Of a stretch of DNA of 64,000 bases, positions 1-7,603 are shown piece by piece (the stretch's first letter is position 1; every line of letters begins with the position of its first letter). The position numbers were made by a program, and so were the translations under genes. This stretch comes from Microcella humidisoli (GTDB lineage Bacteria > Actinomycetota > Actinomycetes > Actinomycetales > Microbacteriaceae). The DNA lies in contig NZ_CP101497.1 of assembly GCF_024362325.1 (NCBI RefSeq), positions 1,550,001-1,614,000 of the forward strand. Direction: 5' to 3'. Under the pieces are notes generated by a model, which saw only the letters and a list, made by a program, of their open reading frames with translations, was not told the origin of the DNA and did not search any database.

Positions 1-1
1 C

Positions 2-145
2 ATTCATCACAAAGGCGCGGTAGAGATGGCCCAAGTCGAGGTCGAAGGCGGCCGGTTCCCTGAGGCTGTCGCGCTCGCTCGTTCCATCATTGAGCAACAG
101 ACCGATGAGATCGCCGAGATGGAGAGCTTGCTTGCAAACCTGTAA
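2..145 (+). CDS. DUF305 protein, C-terminal fragment (5' end outside window)
   Basis: An open frame enters from the left edge and ends in TAA at 143-145, leaving 47 residues. It opens with IHHKGAVEMA, the second HHxGAxxMA motif of DUF305 proteins, and ends with EIAEMESLLANL, the usual helical tail. DUF305 proteins are extracytoplasmic four-helix-bundle proteins linked to copper and other metal stress. A complete DUF305 gene lies downstream at 1654, so the locus held at least two copies. The N-terminus, signal peptide and promoter are outside the window. Family is certain; exact substrate is unknown. Confidence 0.85.
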   Translation: MHHKGAVEMAQVEVEGGRFPEAVALARSIIEQQTDEIAEMESLLANL

Positions 146-181
146 AGCGCATCTCTTTCCTGTTGGCTACGCTCGACGCTC

Positions 182-1159
182 ATGAACGTGTGGCACGTCG
201 TCAGTGCGGCGGCCCTTGCAGTGCCGCCGCTCTTGTGGACGAGCATTCACGCTCTCTCTCAAGAGGCGCGTCTCTGGCGACCGGGTACCGGCAAGCGCAC
301 CCAGGTTGCCGGCCTCGGAGTGCGGATGTATGGGTTGGGCGAGACGGTCGTCGTGCTTCTCGCGGGCCTCGCCTCGAGCGAACGATTCTGGGGCGAGAAG
401 TATGACGTGATTGGACAGCGCGCGCGGGTCGTGGCCATCGACCCGATCGGATTCGGTGCTTCGATTCACCATCCGGCGCTTCAGGAGACCGTCGATGCGG
501 GGGTGCACGTCGATGCTGTACTCGAAGTGCTGCGGACCCTCGACCTACATACTCAGCCCGTCGTGTTCGTCGGCCACTCCATGGGCGCATCCCTGGCGCT
601 CCGGGCGGGCGCGAGACACGCACCGACGAGGGCAGTCGTGGCATTCGATGCTCCCCTGTATCGTTCTGCTGAAGAGGCCAACGACCGCATCCGGCATATG
701 GGCTGGTTCGAGGCGCTGCTCGCCCAAGGTCCGCTCGCCGAGCGGGTGTGCCAGTGGATGTGCCACAACCGCACGGTGGCTCGCGGGGTTGCGATCGCAA
801 TCAGCCCGCAGATCCCCGTGGCGGTCGCCCGGGACTCGGTCGAGCACACTTGGTCGGGGTACATCGCAGGCTTCGACTCGCTGGTGCGCGATTCTGGCTG
901 GTCTGACGCGCTCGTCGATCTGGCTGCGCGCAACGTTCCAGTTCGCTTGGTTGACGGTGAGAAAGACCCGGTGCAAGTTCCCGGTCGTGCCGAAGAGCTC
1001 GAGCGCGCGCACCCGAACATCACCGCGACACGCCTGCCCGGCGGTCATCGTTTGCCCCTGAGCGACCCGGAGCGTTGTGCGTCGATCGTGAGCTCTGTTC
1101 TCAGCGAATACGCTATTTCGAGTGAGGGAGATGTGAGACCATACCCCCTGGAGGTATGA
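182..1159 (+). CDS. alpha/beta hydrolase
   Basis: 325 aa. A hydrophobic N-terminal segment (residues 4-20) suggests a membrane anchor or signal sequence. The alpha/beta-hydrolase core shows the nucleophile elbow GHSMG at 131-135 (Ser133), a probable acid at Asp262 (EKDP) and the catalytic His289 in GGHRLPL. Substrate is unknown: the family includes esterases, lipases and haloperoxidase-like enzymes. It lies 36 bp after the DUF305 fragment and 3 bp before the DUF6153 gene, so it is probably part of the same metal-associated cassette. No good ribosome binding site is visible before the ATG. The last codons overlap a CsoR-like palindrome. Confidence 0.85.
   Translation: MNVWHVVSAAALAVPPLLWTSIHALSQEARLWRPGTGKRTQVAGLGVRMYGLGETVVVLLAGLASSERFWGEKYDVIGQRARVVAIDPIGFGASIHHPALQETVDAGVHVDAVLEVLRTLDLHTQPVVFVGHSMGASLALRAGARHAPTRAVVAFDAPLYRSAEEANDRIRHMGWFEALLAQGPLAERVCQWMCHNRTVARGVAIAISPQIPVAVARDSVEHTWSGYIAGFDSLVRDSGWSDALVDLAARNVPVRLVDGEKDPVQVPGRAEELERAHPNITATRLPGGHRLPLSDPERCASIVSSVLSEYAISSEGDVRPYPLEV
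1141..1157. promoter_or_regulatory. candidate CsoR-type copper operator
   Basis: ATACCCCCTGGAGGTAT is an imperfect palindrome with ATACC/GGTAT arms and a C-rich/G-rich centre. This matches the general form of CsoR-family operators (ATACCCC..GGGGTAT type). It overlaps the last codons of the hydrolase, and its GGAGG (1150-1154) also serves as the ribosome binding site of the DUF6153 gene starting at 1163. Copper-type genes follow directly. No csoR gene is in the window, so regulation is inferred. Confidence 0.5.
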
Positions 1160-1162
1160 GAG

Positions 1163-1576
1163 ATGCTTCGGCGCCTGGGGTACGTACTGCTGATCGCGAC
1201 GTTCGCGGTCGTCGGTATCGCCATGGGCACTCATGGCTCGACCCCCGCCGGCCACTCCACTACCGTGACGAGCTCCGTCGCTGAATCTGCAGTGCCCCTG
1301 GAGCACGACCACTCTGCGCCTGTCGCTCCTCATCTCGACGCGAACTTCTCTGACGACGAAAACTCCACGTGCGTGGATTGCGCAGGCGATCACGCCGGGC
1401 TGTTGATGGCATGTGTGTTTTTGGCGCTCATTGTGGTCATCAGCCTGGTTCTCCCTCTCGTTGCTTTTCGTCATGGGCTGCTAGCGCCGGGAGTGTCGAG
1501 GGTCGACACCACACCCCGTGGGCTTGCTGATCCGCGCCCGCCTGAGCTCACGGAACTCTGCATTATTCGTCAGTGA
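1163..1576 (+). CDS. DUF6153-like membrane protein
   Basis: 137 aa. It has an N-terminal membrane segment (about residues 5-22), an extracytoplasmic stretch with His/Asp/Cys (EHDHSAP near 46-52; CVDCAGDH near 70-77), a second membrane helix (about 80-103) and a cytoplasmic tail. This layout fits the DUF6153 family, which commonly sits beside DUF305 genes in actinobacterial metal-resistance clusters. The Cys/His residues could bind metal, but that is inference. A GGAGG ribosome binding site lies 8 bases before the ATG, inside the CsoR-like palindrome. First gene of a probable operon with 1654 and 2241. Confidence 0.7.
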   Translation: MLRRLGYVLLIATFAVVGIAMGTHGSTPAGHSTTVTSSVAESAVPLEHDHSAPVAPHLDANFSDDENSTCVDCAGDHAGLLMACVFLALIVVISLVLPLVAFRHGLLAPGVSRVDTTPRGLADPRPPELTELCIIRQ

Positions 1577-1653
1577 TTCGCCGCCGGATGACCGCGTAGC
1601 CACGCCGTCATCACTGCGACCGAATAACCAACACCGACGAAAGAAGTAGAACC

Positions 1654-2241
1654 ATGAAGAAGCCATTCGGCATCCGCGCGCTCGCGTCTGGTGCCTTCGC
1701 CCTGATCACCGTGATGGGGCTCGCTGCATGCTCGACCACCACAGAGCCACCCGAGAGCTCCGGCGCCAACATGGCAGACGTCATGTTTGTGCAGATGATG
1801 ATCCCCCACCACGAGGGAGCCATCGAGATGAGCGACATCCTGCTTGCCAAGTCGGGAGTCGATCCCGAGGTCGTAGAGCTGGCAGAGCAAATCAAGGCCG
1901 CCCAGGGCCCCGAGATTGAGCAGATGAAGCAGTGGCTCGACGACTGGGGCATGCCCGCCATGAGCGACAGCATGGACGGCATGGACCACGGCGGCATGGG
2001 CGGCATGGACGGCATGGCAGGCATGACCGAAGAGGACATGCAGGCACTCGAGGACGCCAGTGGGCCTGAAGCAGGTGACCTTTTCCTCGAGCAGATGATC
2101 GTCCACCACGAGGGCGCAATCGAGATGGCGGAGGACGTCCTTGATGATGGCGAGCACCCCGGTGTGCGTGAGCTGGCGGAAAACATCATCGCCAGCCAGA
2201 CTGCGGAGATCGAGCTGATGCGCTCGATGCTCGACTCCTGA
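1654..2241 (+). CDS. DUF305 lipoprotein (metal-associated)
   Basis: 195 aa. A lipoprotein signal peptide ends at Cys26 (GLAAC), so the protein is anchored outside the membrane. Two HHEGAIEM motifs, at 52-59 and 151-158, define the duplicated DUF305 helical repeat. Between them is a Met/His/Asp-rich loop (about 100-124, repeats of the GMDGM/HGGM type) typical of periplasmic Cu(I) binding. Known DUF305 members are copper or metal-stress proteins; a role as a copper chaperone or buffer is inferred. Its stop codon overlaps the next ATG (TGATG at 2239-2243), so translation of the two is coupled. Confidence 0.9.
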   Translation: MKKPFGIRALASGAFALITVMGLAACSTTTEPPESSGANMADVMFVQMMIPHHEGAIEMSDILLAKSGVDPEVVELAEQIKAAQGPEIEQMKQWLDDWGMPAMSDSMDGMDHGGMGGMDGMAGMTEEDMQALEDASGPEAGDLFLEQMIVHHEGAIEMAEDVLDDGEHPGVRELAENIIASQTAEIELMRSMLDS

Positions 2242-3095
2242 TGCGGCGGATAGGAGTGGCGGCCGTGACAGCGGCCGCCGTCCTTTCCGTCGGTCTGGCG
2301 GGATGCACTTCCCCCACGACGGAGACCCCCATCGTCGTGTCGCACGTGCACGCGGTGGACTACGACCTGCAGCGCGAAAGTGCCTACGTCGCGACGCATG
2401 ACGGAGTCCTCAGCGTGGCAGCGGACGGTTCGGTCGAACGCATCGGTCAATGGGCAGGCGATGTGATGGGGATGGCGCGCCTCGGCGACACCATCTACTT
2501 CTCCGGCCACCCGGCACCCGACGAGAATCTGCCGCCGAACATCGGCGTCTATGAACTCAGCGTGCCGACTGGGGAGTTCGCGCCGATCTCCCTTCTCGGG
2601 GAAGTAGATTTTCACAGCATGACGATCGCGCAGTCGTCTGACGGGATGGCGTTGGCCGGCATCGACTCGGCCACAGGTCAGGTCATGGTCAGTCGGGACG
2701 GTGCGCAGAGTTGGGCGGCAGGAATGCCGATCGGCGCGCGCTCCCTCAGCTGGGATTCGAACGCCGAGAGTCTCTACGCAACGACGGAGCAGGGTCTCCT
2801 CGTCAGCACCGACGACGGCATGACGTTCACCGCAACGGACAGTGCTCCGCTCTTGGTTCTGATCGCGTCCAGCCCGGCAGGCGTGTCAACTGAGGCATTC
2901 CTGGTCGGAATCGACGTCGACGGCTATGTTCACACCAGCCCCGACGGGGTGACGTGGATGCCGATCGGGCTGGCGCCACCCCTCACGGATGCCCTGGCCG
3001 TTGGCAACGATGGCTCGATCGTCGTGGCCGGAATCGAGGGCGTACACAGGTCTGAAGATCGCGGAGCGACCTGGACGATGATGGCGGAGTTCTGA
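2241..3095 (+). CDS. F510_1955-type glycosylhydrolase-like beta-propeller lipoprotein
   Basis: 284 aa. A lipobox LAGC places the lipidated Cys at residue 22. The rest has repeated beta-strand blades with Asp-box-like elements (SRDGAQSW, STDDGMTF, SPDGVTW, SEDRGATW), as in sialidase/BNR-type propellers. In actinobacteria such proteins are labelled F510_1955 family glycosylhydrolase and occur next to DUF305 and DUF6153 genes. No hydrolase activity can be assumed, because the Asp boxes are structural. It overlaps the DUF305 stop codon by one base and is the last gene before a strong hairpin at 3100-3130. An extracytoplasmic sensor or binding role in metal stress is inference. Confidence 0.75.
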   Translation: MRRIGVAAVTAAAVLSVGLAGCTSPTTETPIVVSHVHAVDYDLQRESAYVATHDGVLSVAADGSVERIGQWAGDVMGMARLGDTIYFSGHPAPDENLPPNIGVYELSVPTGEFAPISLLGEVDFHSMTIAQSSDGMALAGIDSATGQVMVSRDGAQSWAAGMPIGARSLSWDSNAESLYATTEQGLLVSTDDGMTFTATDSAPLLVLIASSPAGVSTEAFLVGIDVDGYVHTSPDGVTWMPIGLAPPLTDALAVGNDGSIVVAGIEGVHRSEDRGATWTMMAEF

Positions 3096-3099
3096 ACTG

Positions 3100-3130
3100 C
3101 GTGGGGTGCGGCAGAGCGCCGCACCCCACG
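3100..3130. terminator. strong hairpin ending the metal cassette
   Basis: A perfect 13-bp stem (CGTGGGGTGCGGC at 3100-3112 with its complement at 3118-3130) and a 5-base loop begin 5 bases after the propeller gene's stop codon. There is no U-tract, which is usual for high-GC actinobacterial terminators. It can also serve the convergent HTH gene ending at 3180. Confidence 0.75.
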
Positions 3131-3179
3131 TGCACCAGCGAACGGTGTCTAGTCAAATTGCGCGTGTGAAGCCGCATTC

Positions 3180-3602
3180 TCACCTCCGGTGGGCAGCCGG
3201 CCTGATGGGTACTCCACGCCGACGCAGGGCCCTCAAGATCGTGTGATTGTCGAATCCGAGCTGCTTGCCGATCACTCCACTTGACAGCCCCTGCTCGTAA
3301 AGTTCGGCCGCCTCGGAGATCTCGGCTGTGGTCATCCTGCGCGTTGCGTCGACGCCGTGTTCATTGAGGATACGAGCAACAGTTGACCGAGAGAGCTGTA
3401 GCTCTGCAGCGACGGTTCGAATGTTGCGGACCTCGCGGTAGCGACCGACAACAGCCTTAGCTCCGTGCGTTCGAAGTTGGCGGGCTCGCCGACGTGGTTC
3501 GGGGCGAGCATCCTGGTGCTCATTAGCTGTCGAGCGGAACAGCAGTTCTTGAGGTGAGGGAGCAGAGCGCGAGGGGTTCGAGTAAACCTGTAGCAGGGGC
3601 AC
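3180..3602 (-). CDS. double helix-turn-helix protein (recombinase-type HTH, no catalytic domain)
   Basis: 140 aa from a GTG start that lies 2 bases after the stop of the upstream gene; no clear ribosome binding site, so the start is uncertain. Two successive helix-turn-helix units are visible: VAAELQLSRSTVARILNEHG (about 63-82) and SSGVIGKQLGFDNHTILRAL (about 106-125) followed by RRRGVPIRP. This spacing and the RRxGV ending resemble the C-terminal DNA-binding part of serine recombinases and invertases. No resolvase catalytic domain is encoded nearby. It could be a recombinase remnant or a small stand-alone DNA-binding regulator of the neighbouring island. Confidence 0.55.
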   Translation of the reverse strand: MPLLQVYSNPSRSAPSPQELLFRSTANEHQDARPEPRRRARQLRTHGAKAVVGRYREVRNIRTVAAELQLSRSTVARILNEHGVDATRRMTTAEISEAAELYEQGLSSGVIGKQLGFDNHTILRALRRRGVPIRPAAHRR

Positions 3603-3604
3603 CG

Positions 3605-4318
3605 CTATTCCGGTCGGATTTTCTGGTCGGCGGCAAGCCGGCCGACATCCACCATCTGACCTGATTGTTTTCTCCTAGGCGCGCTGCTCTGCTCCGCCGC
3701 CACCGTTGGGGTCTTTTCGAACTCGACCCACAATGCCGTGATCTCGGGCAACAACAGAGGCGAGAAGGTAACTTCAGCACGCGCTGTTTCGCCGTCCATG
3801 GGAGCCATGGTGCGAAGCACCAAACCGCCTTCGGAATGGTTCTTGAAGCCGAGCAAGCTGGCGGACTTCTTTGTGAACGTGACTGCCTCGTCGAAGGTGC
3901 TGAAGACGATCTGCGTCGCGTACTCCCGGCCGTAAGGTTCGTGCGGGGCGAACTTATCTGGGTCGCCCTGGCACGAGAATTGCGTCCAGAGGCCCCACTT
4001 CCAGAGCGCCTCCAACAAGTCCCGCATCCCGACATCGACCGCAATGTTTGCGATCTGGACCTGCGGGTGCGGCGGATCGAGGTCGGGCTCGAGGAGGTTT
4101 AGCGCGCCGACCCGCTCGTGAAGACGCCCCTTGTGGTAACCGACGAGGTATCCCTGCTTGAACTGGTCGCGGGCAAACTGCGAACGCTGGAGCTGTGCGA
4201 GCTCACGCCGAAAGCGCCAGTAGCCAAGCCACTCACTCAGGATCTTCTTCATCACAGAAACAGCATCGTTGATGCCACCGACATCGCCTTGAGCCGACGA
4301 CTTTCGTGCTCGGGGCAC
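3605..4318 (-). CDS. uncharacterised protein of the low-GC island
   Basis: 237 aa from a GTG at 4316-4318; an internal ATG at 4250-4252 (start of MKKILSEWLGYW) is an alternative, giving about 215 aa. I do not recognise a named family. The N-terminus is basic and helical (residues 23-75); the central part (about 90-165) contains MRDLLEALWKWGLWTQFSCQ and a Pro/Asp-rich turn, then a beta-rich segment. The C-terminus is charged and probably disordered. No signal peptide or membrane helix. It is transcribed away from the OLD-type nuclease at 4406, sharing an 87-bp divergent promoter region, and is followed within 2 bases by the HTH gene. Role unknown; co-occurrence with the nuclease is the best clue. 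Confidence 0.55.
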   Translation of the reverse strand: MPRARKSSAQGDVGGINDAVSVMKKILSEWLGYWRFRRELAQLQRSQFARDQFKQGYLVGYHKGRLHERVGALNLLEPDLDPPHPQVQIANIAVDVGMRDLLEALWKWGLWTQFSCQGDPDKFAPHEPYGREYATQIVFSTFDEAVTFTKKSASLLGFKNHSEGGLVLRTMAPMDGETARAEVTFSPLLLPEITALWVEFEKTPTVAAEQSSAPRRKQSGQMVDVGRLAADQKIRPE

Positions 4319-4405
4319 CTTCAGCAGCTCAGTTCACCCGTAGCTTCCCCGATGCTTGCGAAATCCGATGGAATCGTCACAATTAAAGAAAAGTGAGGAA
4401 AATCA

Positions 4406-6553
4406 ATGAAACTCTCGAGCCTGCACGTTCAGAACTACAAGGGCCTAAAGGAAGTTACCGTTCCCCTTTCGCAGTTCGGCTGTCTCATTGGTGAGAACAA
4501 CTCCGGTAAGTCGTCAGTGCTCCAGGCGCTCCTTGTCTTCTTGCCCGGTAGTGCCAAAAAGCCTGCCGAAACTGACTTCTTTGACAAGTCGTTACCGATT
4601 CGGATTGAAGTCCAAATAGACGAGATCTCAGATATCGATCTATCCCGCATCTCGAACGATGCTCATCGCGCAAGCTTCAGTGCTGACGTTGTTGGGGGGA
4701 GTGTCAGGCTTGTGCGTTTGGTAGAGCCAGCGCCTGGCGGCAAGTCTCAACTCCTCATTTCGAGGCTGGGACCAAAGAACGAGAACTGGACGTCAGAAGT
4801 GCTTGACCCTGCCATGAGAAACAAGTCGGGCGAAGAGCTTCGTGAAACCGTCATTGGCCTCATTCCCGAGCTAGATGATGTGCTACCTCCCAAACCGACT
4901 CAGACTGCCATCAGGCAGGCTCGGGACGAACTGGTCGCAACGCTTTCGGACGACGAGTTGGTGTATCGCGACGAGCCTTTAGGCACCGGAATCGATGCGG
5001 GAATCAAGAACTTCCTGCCTGAGCCGATCTACATCGAGGCAGTCAAGGAAGTGTCAGACGAGGTCAAGACAACCGACTCGGCAACATTCGGGAAGTTGCT
5101 CGGTCTGCTCCTTGAGGAAGTGCAGAGCGAGTTCGAAGACGTGGAGAAGCAGTTCAAGGAGATTCAGCGCAAACTAAGCCGGGTTCTTGATGACAGCGGT
5201 GCTGTGGTTGATGATCGCATCGACCAAGTAAAGGCAGTTGAGGGGCTCATCAACAGTTTTGTTCGGCAGAGCTTTCCCGACGTGGATCTGACCATCTCGG
5301 TACCGGTCCCAAAGATGAAGACGATCCTGGCATCAGCCGAGATTTCCGCGAATGATGGCCATGACGGACCGATCATCACGAAAGGTGATGGCCTCAAGCG
5401 AGCAGTTGCCTTTGCTGTATTGCGGGCCTACACAAGCTTCCGTTCTTCGGGGATCTCAAGCGCGCGTCCCTCAGGGAGCTACTACTGGCTTCTATTCGAG
5501 GAGCCGGAGCTATACCTCTATCCACGTGCACAGAAGCAGCTTTTCTCTGCGCTTGAGGTGTTCGCCAGAGAGCATCCAGTGATGGTAACCACGCACTCCC
5601 CGCTCTTCTTCGATGCCAACGCGACGCAGTCGTTCACGAAGTTCGAAAAGGTTCGCCCGGGAGACGGGTCCGTTCCATTCACGAGGATTCGACCGATCGT
5701 GATCGATGACCTATCTACCAAGATGGCGTTTCAGATCATCTGCCACGAGAACAACAGCATCGGCTTCTTTGCCAAGCAAGTTGTCCTAGTTGAAGGGGAC
5801 AGTGACGCTTTGCTTCTCCAGCACATCGCCAAGCTGCTGAATCCTGCTTGGGACGCGGTTGAACAGAACATTGCGTTCGCGCGCACTAATGGAAAAGGCA
5901 ACATTCAGAACTACCGATCGTTCTTCAAGAAGTTCGGGATCCCGGTGCACGTGATCTGCGACCTAGATGCGCTCGTGGGCGGTTTCGACAAACTCGAAGC
6001 GGACCACAAGACGGCGGCCGTTCGTGCAGCGCTATTGCAGCTTGTGGATGCCCAGCTTTCACCAAGCTCGTCCGAGATGACCGAGGCCCAAGCGAAGAAG
6101 CTCGCCGGAAGTGGAGATGCGCGGGGTCTCTGGCGCCAGGTGGAGACGGCACGAGCTGCGCTCGATGGCACTGAACAGAGTGCATACGCGCTTCATGAGG
6201 CCATGGATCAGTTCTTCGCTTACCGAAACAAGTCCGATCGCCTCGTGGCGCTTATGGACTCAACCGGCGAAATCGACAGCAAGAAGCGTGAAGTACTCGA
6301 TTTGCTTCGCCCGACGCGAACCCATGTTCTGGCGCTCGGTGCGATCGAGGACTACTACGCGAGCAGTTCGACATCTCGCGACAAGGTGAAGCAGGCAATC
6401 GAGTACTGTGCGGGCTGCCAATCACTTGAGCAATACCGGGAGGACCTCGGTACTAGAGCCGACTCCGTCGCGGATGAATTGGGAACAATCATGAAGGCAA
6501 TCTTCGAGGAGGATCCGGCGTTGACTTTGTCACTAATGGATGCCGATGTGTGA
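4406..6553 (+). CDS. OLD-family ATPase with TOPRIM nuclease domain
   Basis: 715 aa. The N-terminal ABC/SMC-like ATPase has Walker A GENNSGKS at 29-36 and a late Walker B FEEPELYLYPRAQ near 363-375, followed by the TTHSPLFFD switch-histidine region. A C-terminal TOPRIM domain carries VEGDSD (Glu463) and the DLD pair Asp519/Asp521. This is the OLD (overcoming lysogenisation defect) architecture: ATP-gated DNA nucleases, many acting in phage defence. All key residues are present. No UvrD-type helicase follows, so this is a stand-alone (class 1-like) OLD rather than Gabija. GAGG at 11 bases supports the start. Base composition is visibly lower in GC than the flanks, a sign of transfer. Confidence 0.85.
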   Translation: MKLSSLHVQNYKGLKEVTVPLSQFGCLIGENNSGKSSVLQALLVFLPGSAKKPAETDFFDKSLPIRIEVQIDEISDIDLSRISNDAHRASFSADVVGGSVRLVRLVEPAPGGKSQLLISRLGPKNENWTSEVLDPAMRNKSGEELRETVIGLIPELDDVLPPKPTQTAIRQARDELVATLSDDELVYRDEPLGTGIDAGIKNFLPEPIYIEAVKEVSDEVKTTDSATFGKLLGLLLEEVQSEFEDVEKQFKEIQRKLSRVLDDSGAVVDDRIDQVKAVEGLINSFVRQSFPDVDLTISVPVPKMKTILASAEISANDGHDGPIITKGDGLKRAVAFAVLRAYTSFRSSGISSARPSGSYYWLLFEEPELYLYPRAQKQLFSALEVFAREHPVMVTTHSPLFFDANATQSFTKFEKVRPGDGSVPFTRIRPIVIDDLSTKMAFQIICHENNSIGFFAKQVVLVEGDSDALLLQHIAKLLNPAWDAVEQNIAFARTNGKGNIQNYRSFFKKFGIPVHVICDLDALVGGFDKLEADHKTAAVRAALLQLVDAQLSPSSSEMTEAQAKKLAGSGDARGLWRQVETARAALDGTEQSAYALHEAMDQFFAYRNKSDRLVALMDSTGEIDSKKREVLDLLRPTRTHVLALGAIEDYYASSSTSRDKVKQAIEYCAGCQSLEQYREDLGTRADSVADELGTIMKAIFEEDPALTLSLMDADV

Positions 6554-6799
6554 CTACCTCTGCCGCATTACCGGCTGAGCCTCGGTCGATTTCTTCGTCG
6601 CTTCGGATGCCCCAGTGATGTTGGAGTCGCCATTATCGTTAGCTGGCCAGTCTGAGTGCCTTCAACTCTGCGTGATCATCGGGCCCAGCTGCACACCGGT
6701 CATGATGCGCGACAGGCCTTCCTGGTAGATCCGCACGCCGCGCTCAACCCAGCCGGCGAAGTCTGAACCTTGCGCCGTCCTCAAGCGGCGTCCTCCTGT
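6554..6799. other. intergenic stretch with an in-frame coding-like remnant
   Basis: 246 bases between the OLD gene and the convergent acidic gene. On the minus strand an open frame runs from about 6799 down to a TGA at 6662-6664, reading RRLRTAQGSDFAGWVERG and ending QLGPMITQS. It has no start codon and is in the same frame as the 152-aa gene at 6800-7258, separated only by that gene's TAG. It may be a decayed C-terminus or another gene's remnant. No other signal seen. Confidence 0.3.
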
Positions 6800-7258
6800 C
6801 TAGACGCCTTCGTAGCTGACGGACAGAGACGAAGGCGCTTCCGTTAGCCCGAAAGCAGGCATCGCCTGGATCTCGTTCCAGAACGTGTCTTCGTCGCCGG
6901 CGGCCATCCAGCGATCGAAAGACCCGAAGGCGCGCAGCGACTCGGTCGGCACGTACCGGAACGTGCAATGCAACTGGAAGATCACGTCGTCGTCCTCCTC
7001 GTCGTCCTCGCCCGGGTGCATGAGTTGCCTGACGAGGTCCAACTCGAAGAACTCTCCTGAACCCCAGTCGTAGGTGCCGTACTGGAAAAGAACCATGTCG
7101 CCGTCCTCTTCCTTGTTCACGTCTTCGACCGGGATCTCCGAAAAGTCCCGGAAGACCGCCAGGGCTTTACTGAGGTCAGCGCCCGAGGGGCTCGCCAGAT
7201 TCACGCCCGCCGCCGTGAGCATCCCAGCAAGGGTCGACAGTGCTTCAGAACTCTTCAT
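6800..7258 (-). CDS. acidic uncharacterised protein
   Basis: 152 aa, ATG start, strongly acidic, with a run of Asp/Glu (GEDDEEDDD) near residues 84-92. No signal peptide or membrane helix is visible. The pattern suggests a small mixed alpha/beta cytoplasmic protein: N-terminal helix with LSTLAGMLTAAG, strands around DGDMVLFQYGTYD and VIFQLHCTFRYV, and a helix FGSFDRWMAA. I do not recognise the family. Acidic single-domain proteins beside mobile defence genes are sometimes immunity or anti-restriction proteins, but nothing here proves that. It is convergent with the OLD gene and marks the right side of the lower-GC island. Confidence 0.6.
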   Translation of the reverse strand: MKSSEALSTLAGMLTAAGVNLASPSGADLSKALAVFRDFSEIPVEDVNKEEDGDMVLFQYGTYDWGSGEFFELDLVRQLMHPGEDDEEDDDVIFQLHCTFRYVPTESLRAFGSFDRWMAAGDEDTFWNEIQAMPAFGLTEAPSSLSVSYEGV

Positions 7259-7329
7259 TCGGTCAGAATACTTCGAGCATCGCTCGTTAGGCCATGGCGT
7301 AGCAGAGGCCGCAGAACTACTCTGAGCTC

Positions 7330-7593
7330 ATGCCGAAGGGTCGCCGGTCGAGTGGGTCGTTGCTGAGCATCCGTTCGCGAAATTCGCTGTTGTCGGTGGG
7401 CAGCTCGGGGTCGGTGCTGTCGGTGGGCAGCGTGGGGTCGGTGGGGTCGATCGGCTCGATTGGGTCGGCGTTCTCGGTGCTGTCGATCGGGTCGTTTCTG
7501 AGTTTCGCGGCGGTGCTGTCGGCCGTGTCGGTGGTGTCGATCATGGCGTTTCGCGGGAGCCGGTCGGTGATGGGCGCGCGCGGGCGGCACTAA
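7330..7593 (+). CDS. Gly/Ser-repeat protein (LSxGS repeats)
   Basis: 87 aa: a basic head (MPKGRRSSGSLLSIRSRN), then an almost perfect 3-residue periodicity with Ser every third position and Gly or hydrophobics between (SVGSSGSVLSVGSVGSVG and so on), then a basic tail. It ends 10 bases before the next plus-strand gene. The opposite strand of the same bases is also open (7317-7544, minus) and would encode a Thr/Asp/Pro repeat of 75 aa. Both frames have G/C-rich third positions, so strand is not certain. I prefer the plus strand for its gene-like ends and its neighbour. Function unknown; a beta-solenoid or membrane-inserting peptide is conceivable. Confidence 0.5.
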   Translation: MPKGRRSSGSLLSIRSRNSLLSVGSSGSVLSVGSVGSVGSIGSIGSAFSVLSIGSFLSFAAVLSAVSVVSIMAFRGSRSVMGARGRH

Positions 7594-7603
7594 GCGCGCA
7601 ACC

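Noticed and set aside
4406..6553. Gabija system (GajA/GajB)
   Set aside because: The GajA-like OLD protein is present, but no UvrD/Rep-type helicase gene follows; the next gene is a convergent 152-aa orphan.
7380..7545. CRISPR-like array in the repeat region
   Set aside because: The repeats are short codon-level units without unique spacers of constant size and lie inside open frames.
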